The notes: a model not told the origin generated them from the letters alone. A stretch of 64,000 bases of DNA from Oxalobacter formigenes (GCF_002127965.1 NZ_CP018787.1:682001-746000); one strand, 5' to 3'; shown: positions 39,604-51,538, numbered from the stretch's first letter. Translations and numbers: made by a program.

Positions 39604-41640
39604 ATGGATGATTCTCTTCAGTTGCAACCGGGTTCATCGTCACCACTTGGCGCCCATTGGGATGGAAAAGGCATCAATTTCGCTTTGGCTGCCCCTTCCG
39701 CCCAATCGGTCACGCTTTGCCTGTTCGACGAAGTCGGGCTGGAAGAAAAAGTACGCTTGCCGATGCCGTCTGTGGAAGATGGGGTGTGGAGCGGTTATCT
39801 GCCCGACGCAAGTCCGGGACTGGTTTATGCCTATCGTGTTTCCGGGGAATATGCACCGGAAAAAGGCCTGCGATATAACGCGAACAAGGTTTTGCTCGAC
39901 CCTTATGCACGGCAGGTCATAGGCCACTATGACGGACAGGACGCGTTTTCCGGAGAATCGGAGATCGATACAGCCGTATTTGCATTGAAAGGCAAGGTCG
40001 TCCACGAAATTTACGACTGGGAAAATGTCGTATCACCGCGCATTCCGACAGCACAAACGGTTTTGTATGAATTGCATCCGAAGGGATTCACCAAACTGCA
40101 TCCGGACGTTCCTGAAAACATCAGGGGAACGTATGCCGCGCTGGCCGAGCCGGCAGTTCTCGATTATCTGGAAAAACTGGGCGTAACGACAGTAGAGCTG
40201 CTTCCGGTGTTTTCCAAAACAAACGAGGCACGTCTTACCCGAATGGGGCTTGTCAATTATTGGGGATACAACACGATCGGTTTCTTTGCACCCGAAAATG
40301 CCTACTGGTCAGGACGGCCGGGTACGACCCCCATGTCTGAATTGAAAGATGCCATCAAGGCTTTGCACCGGCGAAGAATCGAAGTCATTCTCGACGTGGT
40401 CTACAACCATACTGCCGAAGGGGATGAAAGGGGACCGACGCTTTCTTACCGGGGTATCGACAACGCCATGTATTACCATCTTTTGTCGGATGATCCTGCC
40501 CGATATGAAAACTGGTCGGGATGTGGCAATTGCCTGAATCTGGGCCATCCCCGGGTTTTGCAGATGGTGATGGATTCACTCCGGTACTGGGTCGAGGAAT
40601 TTCATATCGACGGATTCCGTTTCGATCTGGCTCCTATTCTGGCCCGTGACCATATTCAATATTCGATCAATTCCGGTTTTTTCAGGGCAGTTGCCGAAGA
40701 TCCTGTCCTGACTCACGTAAAACTGATTGCCGAGCCCTGGGATATGGGGCCGGACGGTTACCAGCTGGGCAATTTTCCGTTCGGCTGGCTGGAATGGAAC
40801 GACAAATATCGTGATGTCATGCGTTCTTTCTGGCTTCATCAGGGGCCCTCGCTGGGTGAATTCGTCCGTCGTTTTGCCGGATCGGCCGATTTGTTCCGTC
40901 ATAAAGAAAGACAGCCCATTTCCAGCGTCAATTTCATCACGGCGCATGACGGTTTTACCCTGATGGATCTCGTCAGTTACAACCACAAGCATAACGAGGC
41001 GAACGGTGAAAACAACCGGGACGGGACTGACCATAATCTGAGCTGGAATTGTGGACAGGAGGGGGAGGCAACTTTGAGTGAGGTCATCCTGCGCAGGAAG
41101 AAATTGCGCAGGGCACTGCTGGCAACACTCCTGTTCTCGCAGGGAACGCCGATGCTGGTGGCGGGCGATGAATTCGGTCATTCACAACAGGGGAATAACA
41201 ATCCGTATTGCCATGACAGTGAGCTGACATGGCTGGATTGGGAAAAGGCGGACACACCCTTGCAGGAATTTGTCGCCAGCCTGATTGCCTTGCGCAAGCG
41301 TTATCCGGCTCTGCGGCAGAGTAAATGGTTTACCGAAGATAATATGACCTTCGACAATACGGATGCCGTTATCCGCTGGTTGTCCCCGACAGGGTCGGAA
41401 AAAATGGGAAGCGCATGGACTGATAAAAGTCTTTTTTGCATGGGAATGTTGATACGCACCAATAACCCTCCCAATACCTGCCTTATATTGTTGAATGCCT
41501 CGCTTCATTCCATCATTTTCCGGTTGCCGCCGGGCCGGTGGAAAGTGCAGGCAGACAGCAGCGATACGTTTGAAGTTAAATCCAATCTGGAATTTCAGGT
41601 ATTGCTGCCAGGAAACTCCATTTTGCTGGCGGTTCCATGA
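39604..41640 (+). CDS. glgX: glycogen debranching enzyme GlgX
   Basis: GH13 isoamylase-type enzyme that removes short alpha-1,6 branches left after phosphorylase. Two ATGs lie just past glgB; the one at 39604 has AGGAG eight bases upstream and is preferred (678 residues), while that at 39598 is too close to the site. Motifs: GSSSPLGAHWDGKGINFALAA at the start (split), VVYNHTAEG, the nucleophile D341 in FRFDLAP, acid/base E377 in IAEPWD and FITAHDGFTLMD. It is translationally coupled to glgB. A hairpin follows before pgm. Confidence 0.95.
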   Translation: MDDSLQLQPGSSSPLGAHWDGKGINFALAAPSAQSVTLCLFDEVGLEEKVRLPMPSVEDGVWSGYLPDASPGLVYAYRVSGEYAPEKGLRYNANKVLLDPYARQVIGHYDGQDAFSGESEIDTAVFALKGKVVHEIYDWENVVSPRIPTAQTVLYELHPKGFTKLHPDVPENIRGTYAALAEPAVLDYLEKLGVTTVELLPVFSKTNEARLTRMGLVNYWGYNTIGFFAPENAYWSGRPGTTPMSELKDAIKALHRRRIEVILDVVYNHTAEGDERGPTLSYRGIDNAMYYHLLSDDPARYENWSGCGNCLNLGHPRVLQMVMDSLRYWVEEFHIDGFRFDLAPILARDHIQYSINSGFFRAVAEDPVLTHVKLIAEPWDMGPDGYQLGNFPFGWLEWNDKYRDVMRSFWLHQGPSLGEFVRRFAGSADLFRHKERQPISSVNFITAHDGFTLMDLVSYNHKHNEANGENNRDGTDHNLSWNCGQEGEATLSEVILRRKKLRRALLATLLFSQGTPMLVAGDEFGHSQQGNNNPYCHDSELTWLDWEKADTPLQEFVASLIALRKRYPALRQSKWFTEDNMTFDNTDAVIRWLSPTGSEKMGSAWTDKSLFCMGMLIRTNNPPNTCLILLNASLHSIIFRLPPGRWKVQADSSDTFEVKSNLEFQVLLPGNSILLAVP

Positions 41641-41659
41641 CAATCTTGCTAAGATGACA

Positions 41660-41690
41660 GTACAGTCTGTTGTGAATGCACAGACTGTAC
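41660..41690 (+). promoter_or_regulatory. perfect hairpin between glgX and pgm
   Basis: GTACAGTCTGT (41660-41670) and its exact reverse complement (41680-41690) flank a 9-base loop. No T-run follows, so it is not a standard terminator. It may be an mRNA processing or stability element dividing glgBX from pgm-glgCAP, or a protein-binding palindrome. Confidence 0.5.
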
Positions 41691-41702
41691 AGAGGTATCT
41701 GA

Positions 41703-43364
<1,662 letters not shown>

Positions 43365-43477
43365 GGTTTTTTGTAACACAGCAGGCAAATCTGCCATACA
43401 GACATGAATGTATGTTAGATTGAAGAATATAAGCGGTCGTTTTTTGATATAAAAATTAAATCGCATCGGGGAGCAGA

Positions 43478-44779
43478 ATGAGATTTGTCGAAGATAAAAT
43501 GCTTGTAGCCAGCCAGTTGCCCAAGCGTACCGTCGCTCTGGTTCTGGCAGGCGGTCGTGGTACCAGACTTCATCAGTTAACCGATAACCGGGCGAAACCG
43601 GCAGTCTATTTCGGTGGCAAGTTCCGGATTATCGATTTCGCTCTTTCCAATTGCATCAATTCCGGAATACGTCGTGTCGGCGTCATTACCCAGTATCGCC
43701 CCCATTCACTGATCAGGCACTTGCAGCGCGGCTGGAGTTTTCTTCGTGGGGAACAGAACGAATTCGTCGATCTGATGCCGGCAGGGCAGCAGATGGAAGA
43801 AGGGCTGTGGTATCGTGGAACGGCTGATGCGGTAGCCCAGAACAAGGGGATTTTGCGTTCGTATGAACCTGAATACATTCTGGTTCTGGCTGGCGATCAT
43901 ATCTATAAAATGGATTATTCGATGCTGCTTTTAGATCATGTGGAAAGCAAGTCGCTCTGTACAGTGGCGTGCATCGAAGTGCCGAGAGAGGACGCAAGCG
44001 GTTTTGGTGTCATGGATGTGGATGAAAACCGGAAAATCACCCGTTTTCTCGAAAAACCGGCCGATCCGCCAGGCATGCCGGATAATCCCGACAAATCTCT
44101 GGCGAGCATGGGTATTTATGTTTTCAATGCCGATTATCTTTATCGTTTGCTGGATGAAGATTGTGGAGACAATACGTCTTCGCATGATTTCGGTAAAGAC
44201 ATCATTCCTAAGATCGTCGGACAGGGCAATGCAATGGCACACTATTTCTCCATGTCCTGCGTTCCTTCGGCACAGTTCGTTCCTCCCTATTGGCGCGATG
44301 TGGGAACAATCGATTCTTTCTGGTCAGCCAATCTGGACTTGACGTCTAATATGCCACAGCTGAACATTTACGACGAAGACTGGCCGATCTGGACATATCA
44401 GGAACAGGAACCTCCCGCCAAATTCGTTCCCGACCCACATGGAATGGATGGAGTCATTTCCAATACGATGGTCTCAGGTGGCTGTATCGTCTGCGGGTCA
44501 AAAATGTCCAATTCCATCCTGTTTTCCAAAGTGAGAGTGCAGGCCTTCTGCAATCTCGATCAGGTAGTCGTTTTGCCGAATTGTGAAATAGGGCAGGGGT
44601 CGAAGCTGAAGAAGGTTGTTATCGACAGGGGATGCCGGATTCCGGAAGGAACGATTATCGGTGAAGACCCTGAACTGGATGCCCAGCGTTTTTACAGAAG
44701 TCCCAATGGTGTTGTCCTGGTTACACAGGAAATGTTCGCAAAACTCTACAATTTTGAACATATTCCAAAAGTTGAATAA
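43478..44779 (+). CDS. glgC: glucose-1-phosphate adenylyltransferase
   Basis: Makes ADP-glucose from ATP and glucose 1-phosphate, the committed and usually allosteric step of glycogen synthesis. The 433 residues hold the N-terminal pyrophosphorylase motif [20 protein letters not shown], the activator-region [28 protein letters not shown], the catalytic-aspartate motif [11 protein letters not shown] and a C-terminal left-handed beta-helix ([14 protein letters not shown]). GGGAG lies 6 bases before the ATG. The 113-base gap after pgm is the largest before this point in the cluster and could hold an internal promoter. Confidence 0.97.
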   Translation: MRFVEDKMLVASQLPKRTVALVLAGGRGTRLHQLTDNRAKPAVYFGGKFRIIDFALSNCINSGIRRVGVITQYRPHSLIRHLQRGWSFLRGEQNEFVDLMPAGQQMEEGLWYRGTADAVAQNKGILRSYEPEYILVLAGDHIYKMDYSMLLLDHVESKSLCTVACIEVPREDASGFGVMDVDENRKITRFLEKPADPPGMPDNPDKSLASMGIYVFNADYLYRLLDEDCGDNTSSHDFGKDIIPKIVGQGNAMAHYFSMSCVPSAQFVPPYWRDVGTIDSFWSANLDLTSNMPQLNIYDEDWPIWTYQEQEPPAKFVPDPHGMDGVISNTMVSGGCIVCGSKMSNSILFSKVRVQAFCNLDQVVVLPNCEIGQGSKLKKVVIDRGCRIPEGTIIGEDPELDAQRFYRSPNGVVLVTQEMFAKLYNFEHIPKVE

Positions 44780-44811
44780 GTCTTTGAACACGACAGGAAA
44801 AAAGGTCACTG

Positions 44812-46272
44812 ATGCGGGTTTTACACGTTTGTTCCGAAATTTTTCCATTACTGAAAACCGGCGGTCTGGCGGATGTCACCGCTGCGTTGCCTCCCGAACT
44901 TGATAAAGAGGGCTGCGATGTCAGGATGCTGGTTCCGGGGTTTCCTGAATTCAAACATGGCATTTTCGATCAGCATCTCGTTGCGGAACTGCCTGCCAAA
45001 TTCGGTGCACGTTCCGTCAAACTGATGTTCGGCAAAATGCCGGACACGGGCATTCCCGTCTATTACATCGATGCACCCGATCTCTATGACCGGCAGGGCA
45101 ATCCCTACAACGATCAGAATGGACAGCCGTATGCCGACAATCATCTCCGGTTTGCACTTTTGGGCTGGTGCGCCGCACGAATAGTCGAGGGATTCGACTG
45201 GTTCTGGAAACCGGATATCGTTCATGGACACGACTGGCATGCCGGTCTGGCATTCGCCTATATCAAGGCACTGGAATGGAACAGTGGTCAAAGAGCTGTC
45301 GGAACCGTGTTCACTGTTCACAATATGGCTTATCAGGGCAATTTCCCGGCTTATGTGTTCAGTGAACTGGATTTGCCGTTTTCCATGTTGAATCCCGACG
45401 GTATCGAATTTTATGGACAGGTATCTTTTCTGAAAGCCGGTTTTTACTATGCGGACAAGGTGACGACTGTCAGTCCGACATATGCAAAAGAAATCCAGCA
45501 TGGCGAGCAATCTTGTGGGCTAGAGGGTATTGTCCAGTTCCGTTCAAACGACCTTGTCGGTATTTTGAATGGCGTCGACACAAGTCAGTGGAACCCCAAA
45601 AAGGATAGTAACATCGAGGCATCTTATTCTGTTCGGTCGATGACAGGCAAGAAAAAATGCCGTCTGGCCCTGCAAAAAGAAATGGGGCTTGATCTGCAGG
45701 CTGACAAACCGGTCTTTTGTGTCATCAGCCGTTTCGCCTCTCAAAAAGGTCTCAATCTCGTTGTCGAGGGCATGAATGCCATTATTGCCAATGGGGGACA
45801 GGCCGTCATCATGGGAAATGGCGAGCGCTGGCTGGAAGAACAATTTGAAAATTTCGCCAGGGATTATCCCGGACAGATTGCCGTTCGTATCGGTTACGAT
45901 GAAATGCGGGCACACCGTATTTTTGCCGGAAGTGATGTCGTCATGGTTCCTTCACGGTATGAGCCATGTGGACTCGTCCAGATGTACGGTTCGCTATATG
46001 GTACCTTGCCGCTCGTTCATCGGGTAGGTGGCCTCGCCGATACGGTAACGGATTGCACACTGGAAAATCTGGCAGAAGACAAGGCGACCGGTTTTTCATT
46101 CGACCAGTTCGATGTTCGTGCATTCGAATCGGCTGTCCTTCGCGCGTTCGCTCTTTATGGCAAACCATCCAAATGGAGAAAAGTCCAGAAACGCGGCATG
46201 CTGCAATCATTCGGGTGGAGTCATTCCGCAGAACAGTACGTTTCACTCTACAAACAGATAAAAATTCGTTAA
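44812..46272 (+). CDS. glgA: glycogen synthase (ADP-glucose)
   Basis: GT5 glucosyltransferase extending alpha-1,4 chains from ADP-glucose. The 486 residues open with MRVLHVCSEIFPLLKTGGLA, where K15-T-G-G-L is the ADP-glucose site. HGHDWHAGLAFAY and FTVHNMAYQG follow. The C-terminal Rossmann half has the second site VPSRYEPCGLVQMYG and HRVGGLADTV. It lies 32 bases after glgC with AGGA in the gap. Downstream, 216 bases separate it from glgP; they contain a small palindrome TCGTTCATTGAACGA (46384-46398) followed by six T, a weak terminator or attenuator at best. Confidence 0.97.
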   Translation: MRVLHVCSEIFPLLKTGGLADVTAALPPELDKEGCDVRMLVPGFPEFKHGIFDQHLVAELPAKFGARSVKLMFGKMPDTGIPVYYIDAPDLYDRQGNPYNDQNGQPYADNHLRFALLGWCAARIVEGFDWFWKPDIVHGHDWHAGLAFAYIKALEWNSGQRAVGTVFTVHNMAYQGNFPAYVFSELDLPFSMLNPDGIEFYGQVSFLKAGFYYADKVTTVSPTYAKEIQHGEQSCGLEGIVQFRSNDLVGILNGVDTSQWNPKKDSNIEASYSVRSMTGKKKCRLALQKEMGLDLQADKPVFCVISRFASQKGLNLVVEGMNAIIANGGQAVIMGNGERWLEEQFENFARDYPGQIAVRIGYDEMRAHRIFAGSDVVMVPSRYEPCGLVQMYGSLYGTLPLVHRVGGLADTVTDCTLENLAEDKATGFSFDQFDVRAFESAVLRAFALYGKPSKWRKVQKRGMLQSFGWSHSAEQYVSLYKQIKIR

Positions 46273-46488
46273 AAAACATGATTTTTCGGGAAACTGGTTT
46301 GAATTGTACCGATTTTGCATGAAATTGCTTGAGGATTGCACTTGCAAGAAAACCGCCTGAACGGTTATATTTCTTATCATGTATCGTTCATTGAACGAAT
46401 CTTTTTTCAGTTGATCATGTAATTGAGTCCAGTTTCAGAATACGGCGTTCACAGGCGTTTTTTTGTCCCGGATTTCTTTGGAGAAAAT

Positions 46489-48945
46489 ATGAGTATGGAA
46501 AAGCCTTTGCATGAAGGATATCTGGCCAGCGATGTGGAAGCGTTGAAGCGTTCCATCTCGAACAATTTGCGTTACCGGTCGGGCAAGATTCCCCTGACGG
46601 CGACGCGCGGCGACTGGTTGCTGGCGGCTGAACTGGCCGTGCGTAACAGGCTGGTGGAACGCTGGATGAAATCGAATACAGCTTACTATACGCAAAACAG
46701 CAAGGTCGTCTATTATCTTTCGATGGAGTTTCTGATCGGGCGTACTTTCCAGAATGCACTGGAATGTCTTGATATACGGGAAGACATGGAAGAAGCCTTG
46801 CGGGATCTGGCTGTCGATATGGAAGAGATCACCAGTTACGAGCCTGACGCCGCGTTAGGTAACGGTGGTCTCGGACGTCTGGCGGCCTGTTTTCTGGATG
46901 CGATGGCGACTTTGAATATTGCCAATATCGGTTACGGTATCCGTTACGACTATGGTATGTTCAAACAGGAAATTATTGACGGGTATCAGGTGGAAACGCC
47001 GGATTACTGGCTCTTGACCAGAGGCAATCCGTGGGAATTCCCGCGTCCGGAATTACAGTTCAATGTACGGTATGGCGGTCATGTCGAACAACAGAATGGC
47101 CGGGCACGCTGGGTGGATTCCCATCGCGTTCTGGCGATGGCGTACGATACCATTATCCCGGGGTATGACACTGAATGTGCAACGACTCTGCGCCTGTGGT
47201 CGGCCAAGGCGACGTCGGAAATCAATCTGTCCGCTTTCAACAAGGGCAATTATGCCGGAGCTGTTGAAGCGAAAAACATGTCTGAGAACGTGACCCGTGT
47301 GCTCTATCCGGATGACTCGACGGCCTCGGGCAGGGAATTGCGCCTGATGCAGGAATATTTCTTTGTGTCGGCGAGTTTGCAGGATCTCATCCGCCGTCAC
47401 CAGCTCAATCATGCGAGCTTTGACAATCTGGCTGAAACAATCTCTATCCATCTGAACGATACACATCCGGTTCTGGCCGTTCCCGAACTGATCCGCATTC
47501 TTGTCGATGAACAGGGCGTTTCGTTCAAACAGGCATGGTCGCTTGCACAGCAGATTTTTTCCTATACCAACCATACCCTGATGAGCGAAGCGCTCGAAAC
47601 ATGGACGGTTGAAATGCTGGGCCGTATCCTGCCCCGCCATCTGATGATCATTTTCGATATCAACAACGAATTTCTGTCGATGGTCGCGCAAAAATTTGAA
47701 AACGACAATGATCTCTTGCGCAGGGTTTCGCTGGTCGATGAAGCGGGTGAACGTCGTGTCCGGATGGCTTATCTGGCTGTCGTCGCCAGCCACAAGGTCA
47801 ATGGTGTGTCCGAATTGCATTCGGAACTGATGAAAGAATCTATTTTTGCCGATTTTGCACGGATCTTTCCGGAACGGTTCACGAATGTCACGAACGGCAT
47901 TACGCCACGCCGCTGGCTGTCGCAGGCCAATCCGTTCCTGTCTGAACTGATCGACGACCGGATCGGAAAAAACTGGCGCCGGCACTTTGAAGAAATCGGT
48001 CGTCTGAAACCTTATGCAAACGATCCCGCATTCCTGGGAAGTTTCAAGGCGGTCAAACGCCAGAACAAGCAACGGCTGGCACGCTGGGTCAGAAATGTAT
48101 TGAACGTGAACCTGAATCCGGATTCACTTTTCGATGTCCAGATCAAACGTATCCATGAATACAAGCGCCAGTTGTTGAACGTCTTGCATGTCATTACACG
48201 CTATAACCAGATCAAGGCCAATCCCGACGTCAACTGGGTTCCCCGTTCGATCATTTTTGCCGGGAAGGCCGCTTCGGCTTACCAGATGGCAAAGGACATC
48301 ATCAAGCTGATCAACGATGTTGCCGTCAAGGTCAACAATGACAGGGATATCGGTGACAAGCTGAAAGTCGTGTTCATCCCGAATTACGGGGTGAGTCTGG
48401 CTGAAATGATCATCCCTGCAGCCGACCTGTCCGAGCAGATTTCGATGGCCGGTACAGAAGCGTCGGGTACGGGCAACATGAAACTGGCAGCGAATGGTGC
48501 ATTGACGATCGGTACGCTGGATGGGGCCAATATCGAAATCATGGAACGTGTCGGGTCGGACAATATATTCATTTTCGGTAATACAGCCGAGCAGGTCGAG
48601 CAGATAAAGGCCAATAATTACCAGCCACGGGAGTATTACGAACGGATACCTGAATTGAAACAGGCTCTGGATCAGATCCGTGACGGTTTCTTTTCGCCGG
48701 ATGAACCGGGACGGTTCAGGGCCATTTACGATTCACTGATCAATTACGGGGATCGATATCTCGTGCTGGCCGACTATGAAAGTTATATGGCAACGCAAAG
48801 ACAGGTAGACACCCTCTACCGCCAGACGATCCGATGGGATACGAAAGCGATCGCCAATGTGGCCGGTGTGGGATACTTCTCGGCGGATCGCGCCATTTCG
48901 GAATATGCCCGCAACATCTGGAATGTGGAACCGATTGAGCTTTAA
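46489..48945 (+). CDS. glgP: glycogen phosphorylase
   Basis: PLP enzyme releasing glucose 1-phosphate from glycogen ends. The start is placed at the ATG at 46489 with GGAG six bases upstream, giving 818 residues. Diagnostic blocks: [50 protein letters not shown] and the PLP site [16 protein letters not shown] with lysine K665. Last gene of the cluster; together with GlgX it reverses the work of GlgC, GlgA and GlgB. No clear terminator is seen after it. Confidence 0.97.
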   Translation: MSMEKPLHEGYLASDVEALKRSISNNLRYRSGKIPLTATRGDWLLAAELAVRNRLVERWMKSNTAYYTQNSKVVYYLSMEFLIGRTFQNALECLDIREDMEEALRDLAVDMEEITSYEPDAALGNGGLGRLAACFLDAMATLNIANIGYGIRYDYGMFKQEIIDGYQVETPDYWLLTRGNPWEFPRPELQFNVRYGGHVEQQNGRARWVDSHRVLAMAYDTIIPGYDTECATTLRLWSAKATSEINLSAFNKGNYAGAVEAKNMSENVTRVLYPDDSTASGRELRLMQEYFFVSASLQDLIRRHQLNHASFDNLAETISIHLNDTHPVLAVPELIRILVDEQGVSFKQAWSLAQQIFSYTNHTLMSEALETWTVEMLGRILPRHLMIIFDINNEFLSMVAQKFENDNDLLRRVSLVDEAGERRVRMAYLAVVASHKVNGVSELHSELMKESIFADFARIFPERFTNVTNGITPRRWLSQANPFLSELIDDRIGKNWRRHFEEIGRLKPYANDPAFLGSFKAVKRQNKQRLARWVRNVLNVNLNPDSLFDVQIKRIHEYKRQLLNVLHVITRYNQIKANPDVNWVPRSIIFAGKAASAYQMAKDIIKLINDVAVKVNNDRDIGDKLKVVFIPNYGVSLAEMIIPAADLSEQISMAGTEASGTGNMKLAANGALTIGTLDGANIEIMERVGSDNIFIFGNTAEQVEQIKANNYQPREYYERIPELKQALDQIRDGFFSPDEPGRFRAIYDSLINYGDRYLVLADYESYMATQRQVDTLYRQTIRWDTKAIANVAGVGYFSADRAISEYARNIWNVEPIEL

Positions 48946-49109
48946 AATTTTGGCAAAGGGAAATATTTGATACTTTTGATCCATTTCAAATGTCGGGAAT
49001 GAATCCGAAGTTAGTATGTTGATCAGGGGAAATCATCGAAGGTTTTCAGAACCGGCTGATTTTGATGCATAACTCTGGATCACTTATTTTTACATGATGG
49101 GACAAGGAA

Positions 49110-49283
49110 ATGGACAAGCCAAAAGATTTATATGAAAAAGCCAGTCAGGAATTGAATGAATTCCGTGAACGGCGTGTTGCTGAAAGACGCTCGAAACCTC
49201 GCGGAACACCGGATCGTCGTCAGGATCTGAATGATGAGCTTCAGGAAAACACCAAACATTCTCCACGAAAAGATTTGCATTGA
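49110..49283 (+). CDS. 57-residue highly charged protein, unknown
   Basis: Small gene below usual ORF cut-offs. ATG 49110 has AAGGA at 49104-49108, the frame runs 57 codons to TGA at 49281, and a strong terminator follows 20 bases later, so it looks like a complete transcription unit. The product is about half charged residues: MDKPKDLYEKASQELNEF, then arginine-rich RERRVAERRSKPRGTPDRRQ, then an acidic-to-basic tail ending HSPRKDLH. No cysteine, no hydrophobic segment. No family recognised. It could bind nucleic acid or another protein. The next gene also begins MDKP. Confidence 0.7.
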   Translation: MDKPKDLYEKASQELNEFRERRVAERRSKPRGTPDRRQDLNDELQENTKHSPRKDLH

Positions 49284-49303
49284 AAATAATATGCTGACGA
49301 AAG

Positions 49304-49332
49304 AGCGCCGGTCATTCCGGCGCTTTTTTTTA
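49304..49332 (+). terminator. terminator of the 57-residue gene
   Basis: Perfect 8-base GC-rich stem AGCGCCGG/CCGGCGCT (49304-49311, 49317-49324) with loop TCATT and nine T. Confidence 0.9.
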
Positions 49333-49400
49333 CATGAATGTCTGGTAAAGATTTTCAGTTCGAATGATGCAATTATGAATGGCAAAAAGTGTCTTTTAGT

Positions 49401-49435
49401 ATTAATCTGACCGGGTTGAATCCGGTCAGATTAAT
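49401..49435 (+). promoter_or_regulatory. 14-base perfect inverted repeat before the methyltransferase
   Basis: ATTAATCTGACCGG (49401-49414) and its exact reverse complement (49422-49435) around a 7-base spacer, 26 bases upstream of the methyltransferase ATG. Position and symmetry suit an operator or a leader hairpin; the weak T content after it (TTAATTTG) makes a terminator less likely. Confidence 0.5.
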
Positions 49436-49461
49436 TTGTTGTTTATCGCTGAGATAAAAAT

Positions 49462-50088
49462 ATGGACAAGCCAGAGAGCAAACCTGCGAAAGTCTGGAAT
49501 GATATTTTCGACAAGCCAGACTATATCTTCGGTACCGAACCGAACGATTATCTTGTTGAAAAAAAAGAGTACTTTCGTCCGGGGCGAAAAGTATTGATGG
49601 TTGCGGATGGCGAGGGCAGGAACAGTGTCTGGGCAGCGGCACTCGGTGCCGATGTCGACGCTTTCGACCTTTCGGAAAAAGCGGTTGAAAAGGCGGAAAA
49701 ACTGGCTGCGGAAAAAGGCGTTTCGGTCAATTATTTCATCAGTGGTGTGGATGAGTGGGATTGGGAGGAAGCGAAATACGATGTTGTTGTCGTGATCTTC
49801 GTTCAGTTTGCAACACCGAACATGCGGACACGCCTGTTCGCCAATTGCATCAAAACCCTCAAAAAAGGCGGTCTGCTGATTTTGCAGGGCTATACCCCGA
49901 AACAGCTGGAATACAAGACAGGAGGCCCTTCGATACTCGGGCATCTTTACACTGAGGAAATGCTTCGCGATTACTTTGCTTCTCTCGATATTCTTGAACT
50001 GAAAACGTATGATGCCTTTATCAGTGAGGGGCCAAGGCATACGGGAATGTCGGGACTGATCGGCATGGTTGCCGGAAAAAACGGATAA
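49462..50088 (+). CDS. class I SAM-dependent methyltransferase
   Basis: Cytoplasmic Rossmann methyltransferase of 208 residues, resembling the TehB/thiopurine-type small-molecule group. N-terminus WNDIFDKPDYIFGTEPNDYL contains the YxxGxxPN-like block seen in that group. Motif I is VLMVADGEGRNSVWAA (44-59), then the acidic loop DAFDLSE. The post-I block DVVVVIFVQFATPNMR and KTLKKGGLLILQGYTPKQLEY follow. The acceptor cannot be deduced; tellurite, selenite, a thiol or another small molecule is possible. Preceded by a perfect 14-base palindrome that may regulate it. Confidence 0.85.
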   Translation: MDKPESKPAKVWNDIFDKPDYIFGTEPNDYLVEKKEYFRPGRKVLMVADGEGRNSVWAAALGADVDAFDLSEKAVEKAEKLAAEKGVSVNYFISGVDEWDWEEAKYDVVVVIFVQFATPNMRTRLFANCIKTLKKGGLLILQGYTPKQLEYKTGGPSILGHLYTEEMLRDYFASLDILELKTYDAFISEGPRHTGMSGLIGMVAGKNG

Positions 50089-50158
50089 ATAAGAGTCGTT
50101 ACGAATAAATTAATTGATATACTAGACGTTTCTTCAATTGGATACGGGTTGTGTACTT

Positions 50159-50650
50159 ATGGCAATAGTGAAGTGTAAAATTTGCGGTGAAGAGATAGAG
50201 GAAACCATTCCAAAATGTCCGCGTTGCGATTCTCTGGGGCCCAAAAGAGGGAAGAAAATCAAGCTGATATTGCTGGGGGTCATGATACTGATCGTGATCG
50301 GTTTTGCAGCAGGCTACTATGCCCAGAAAGATGAAGTGGAAAAACCTTATGAAGAGGTTTTGAAAGAAAAACTCGATGAAAAGCTTCAGCGAAGAGCTAC
50401 TGCGGCGGCATTGCTTTTGAGAACACGAATTGAAAATCCTGATTCGATGAAACTGGAATCGGTACAATCCAACGAAGACGGTTCTGTCTTGTGTTTCCAG
50501 TATAGCGAGAAGGACAAACTGGGGAAACTGAAAAAATCGAAAGCCTCATTTGTTGACGGGGAACTGGATAAGTCCGATGCAGGATGGAAACTGTTCTGCA
50601 GTGGAAAAAACATGCGTTCCGTCAAGCTTGAAGGCTCCGGACTGAATTGA
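50159..50650 (+). CDS. zinc-ribbon single-pass membrane protein, unknown
   Basis: The start is set at ATG 50159 (163 residues); no strong Shine-Dalgarno is visible. An N-terminal zinc ribbon has cysteines C6, C9, C20 and C23 (CKICGEEIEETIPKCPRC), followed by a basic stretch and one membrane helix (about 36-53). The remaining 110 residues would lie outside, starting with an acidic coiled segment (EVEKPYEEVLKEKLDEKLQR) and ending in a small domain (NPDSMKLESVQSNEDG). The layout cytoplasmic ribbon-helix-extracytoplasmic domain is common in bacterial proteins of unknown role. Own terminator follows. Confidence 0.75.
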   Translation: MAIVKCKICGEEIEETIPKCPRCDSLGPKRGKKIKLILLGVMILIVIGFAAGYYAQKDEVEKPYEEVLKEKLDEKLQRRATAAALLLRTRIENPDSMKLESVQSNEDGSVLCFQYSEKDKLGKLKKSKASFVDGELDKSDAGWKLFCSGKNMRSVKLEGSGLN

Positions 50651-50664
50651 TTCCCGTTTCCAAG

Positions 50665-50708
50665 AACGCACCTGAATTGAACCCGTTTCAGTCAGGTGCG
50701 TTTTGTTT
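50665..50708 (+). terminator. terminator after the zinc-ribbon gene
   Basis: Perfect 11-base stem AACGCACCTGA/TCAGGTGCGTT (50665-50675, 50692-50702), then TTTTGTTT. Confidence 0.8.
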
Positions 50709-50822
50709 ATTACAGAAAAAAACGGTGCGAATGATCGCCTGATCACGTATCCAGTCCTGACGCAAACAGAACGCTCTCTTGCAGGAACGCAGGCACACAG
50801 CTAGATATTTCCATATTTCCCG

Positions 50823-51320
50823 TCAATGTTTTGCGGACATTTGCTTCATGCTTTCTTCCAGCATGGCATTCATCCTGCTCAGGATGGATACCATCTTCTG
50901 CTGCATCACACTGGACGTCTTTTCGAGGATGACGGGTGTTTTTTTGACAAACATTTTTCCGGTCGGCGATTCGTAAAAGGCTATCAGGTCATTCAGTTCC
51001 TTTTCAGTGAAAGTCTCGCGATAGATGCGGATATAAGAAGGCATCATTTTTTCCCATGATAGTTCATCCCTGATTATTTTTTTGTATTTCATTAAAAATG
51101 AATCGACAAACGCTGTTTGTTCCGGAGTCGTTTTTTCACGCATCAGCATAGGTTTTAACGTCGAATCGACAATTTCGTCCGAATCTGCAATAACGGAGTC
51201 ATGCAATTTTTTTGCATCGGTCAGGCTCAGCAGTTTTTCGATGGAAGCATCCTGAACGGGAGCTGCGTAAACCGGTGATGCCAACATGGCGAGCAAGAAA
51301 ATGAAAAACAGACGTCTCAT
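50823..51320 (-). CDS. secreted DUF2059-family protein
   Basis: 165 residues with a signal peptide cleaved after SPVYA (residue 19). The mature helical protein has the DUF2059 pattern: FLMKYKKIIRDELSWEKM, then the best conserved part YRETFTEKELNDLIAFYESP and TGKMFVKKTP. Members are periplasmic and of unknown function. AAGGAC lies 8 bases before the ATG. Divergent, 218 bases from the Ntn hydrolase gene. Confidence 0.88.
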   Translation of the reverse strand: MRRLFFIFLLAMLASPVYAAPVQDASIEKLLSLTDAKKLHDSVIADSDEIVDSTLKPMLMREKTTPEQTAFVDSFLMKYKKIIRDELSWEKMMPSYIRIYRETFTEKELNDLIAFYESPTGKMFVKKTPVILEKTSSVMQQKMVSILSRMNAMLEESMKQMSAKH

Positions 51321-51538
51321 GATAATGTCCTTGTAAGGGAGTTCGTTTCATGCGTAAAACGGAACAGGATGAAATACGCGCATATGCATACGAATGCATT
51401 TCTCAAGGATATCAGATGCAGAAGGGAAATAAAAAGATGAGAGATTGATCAATGTAAAAAGTGAAATTTTTTTTGCGTTCATTATCAATAATGATGAAGA
51501 ATGGATAAGTTTGAAACGGGCTTTTCAAAGGGAAAACC

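Noticed and set aside
47053-48072. 339-codon minus-strand frame opposite glgP
   Set aside because: Antisense shadow of glycogen phosphorylase; no independent support.
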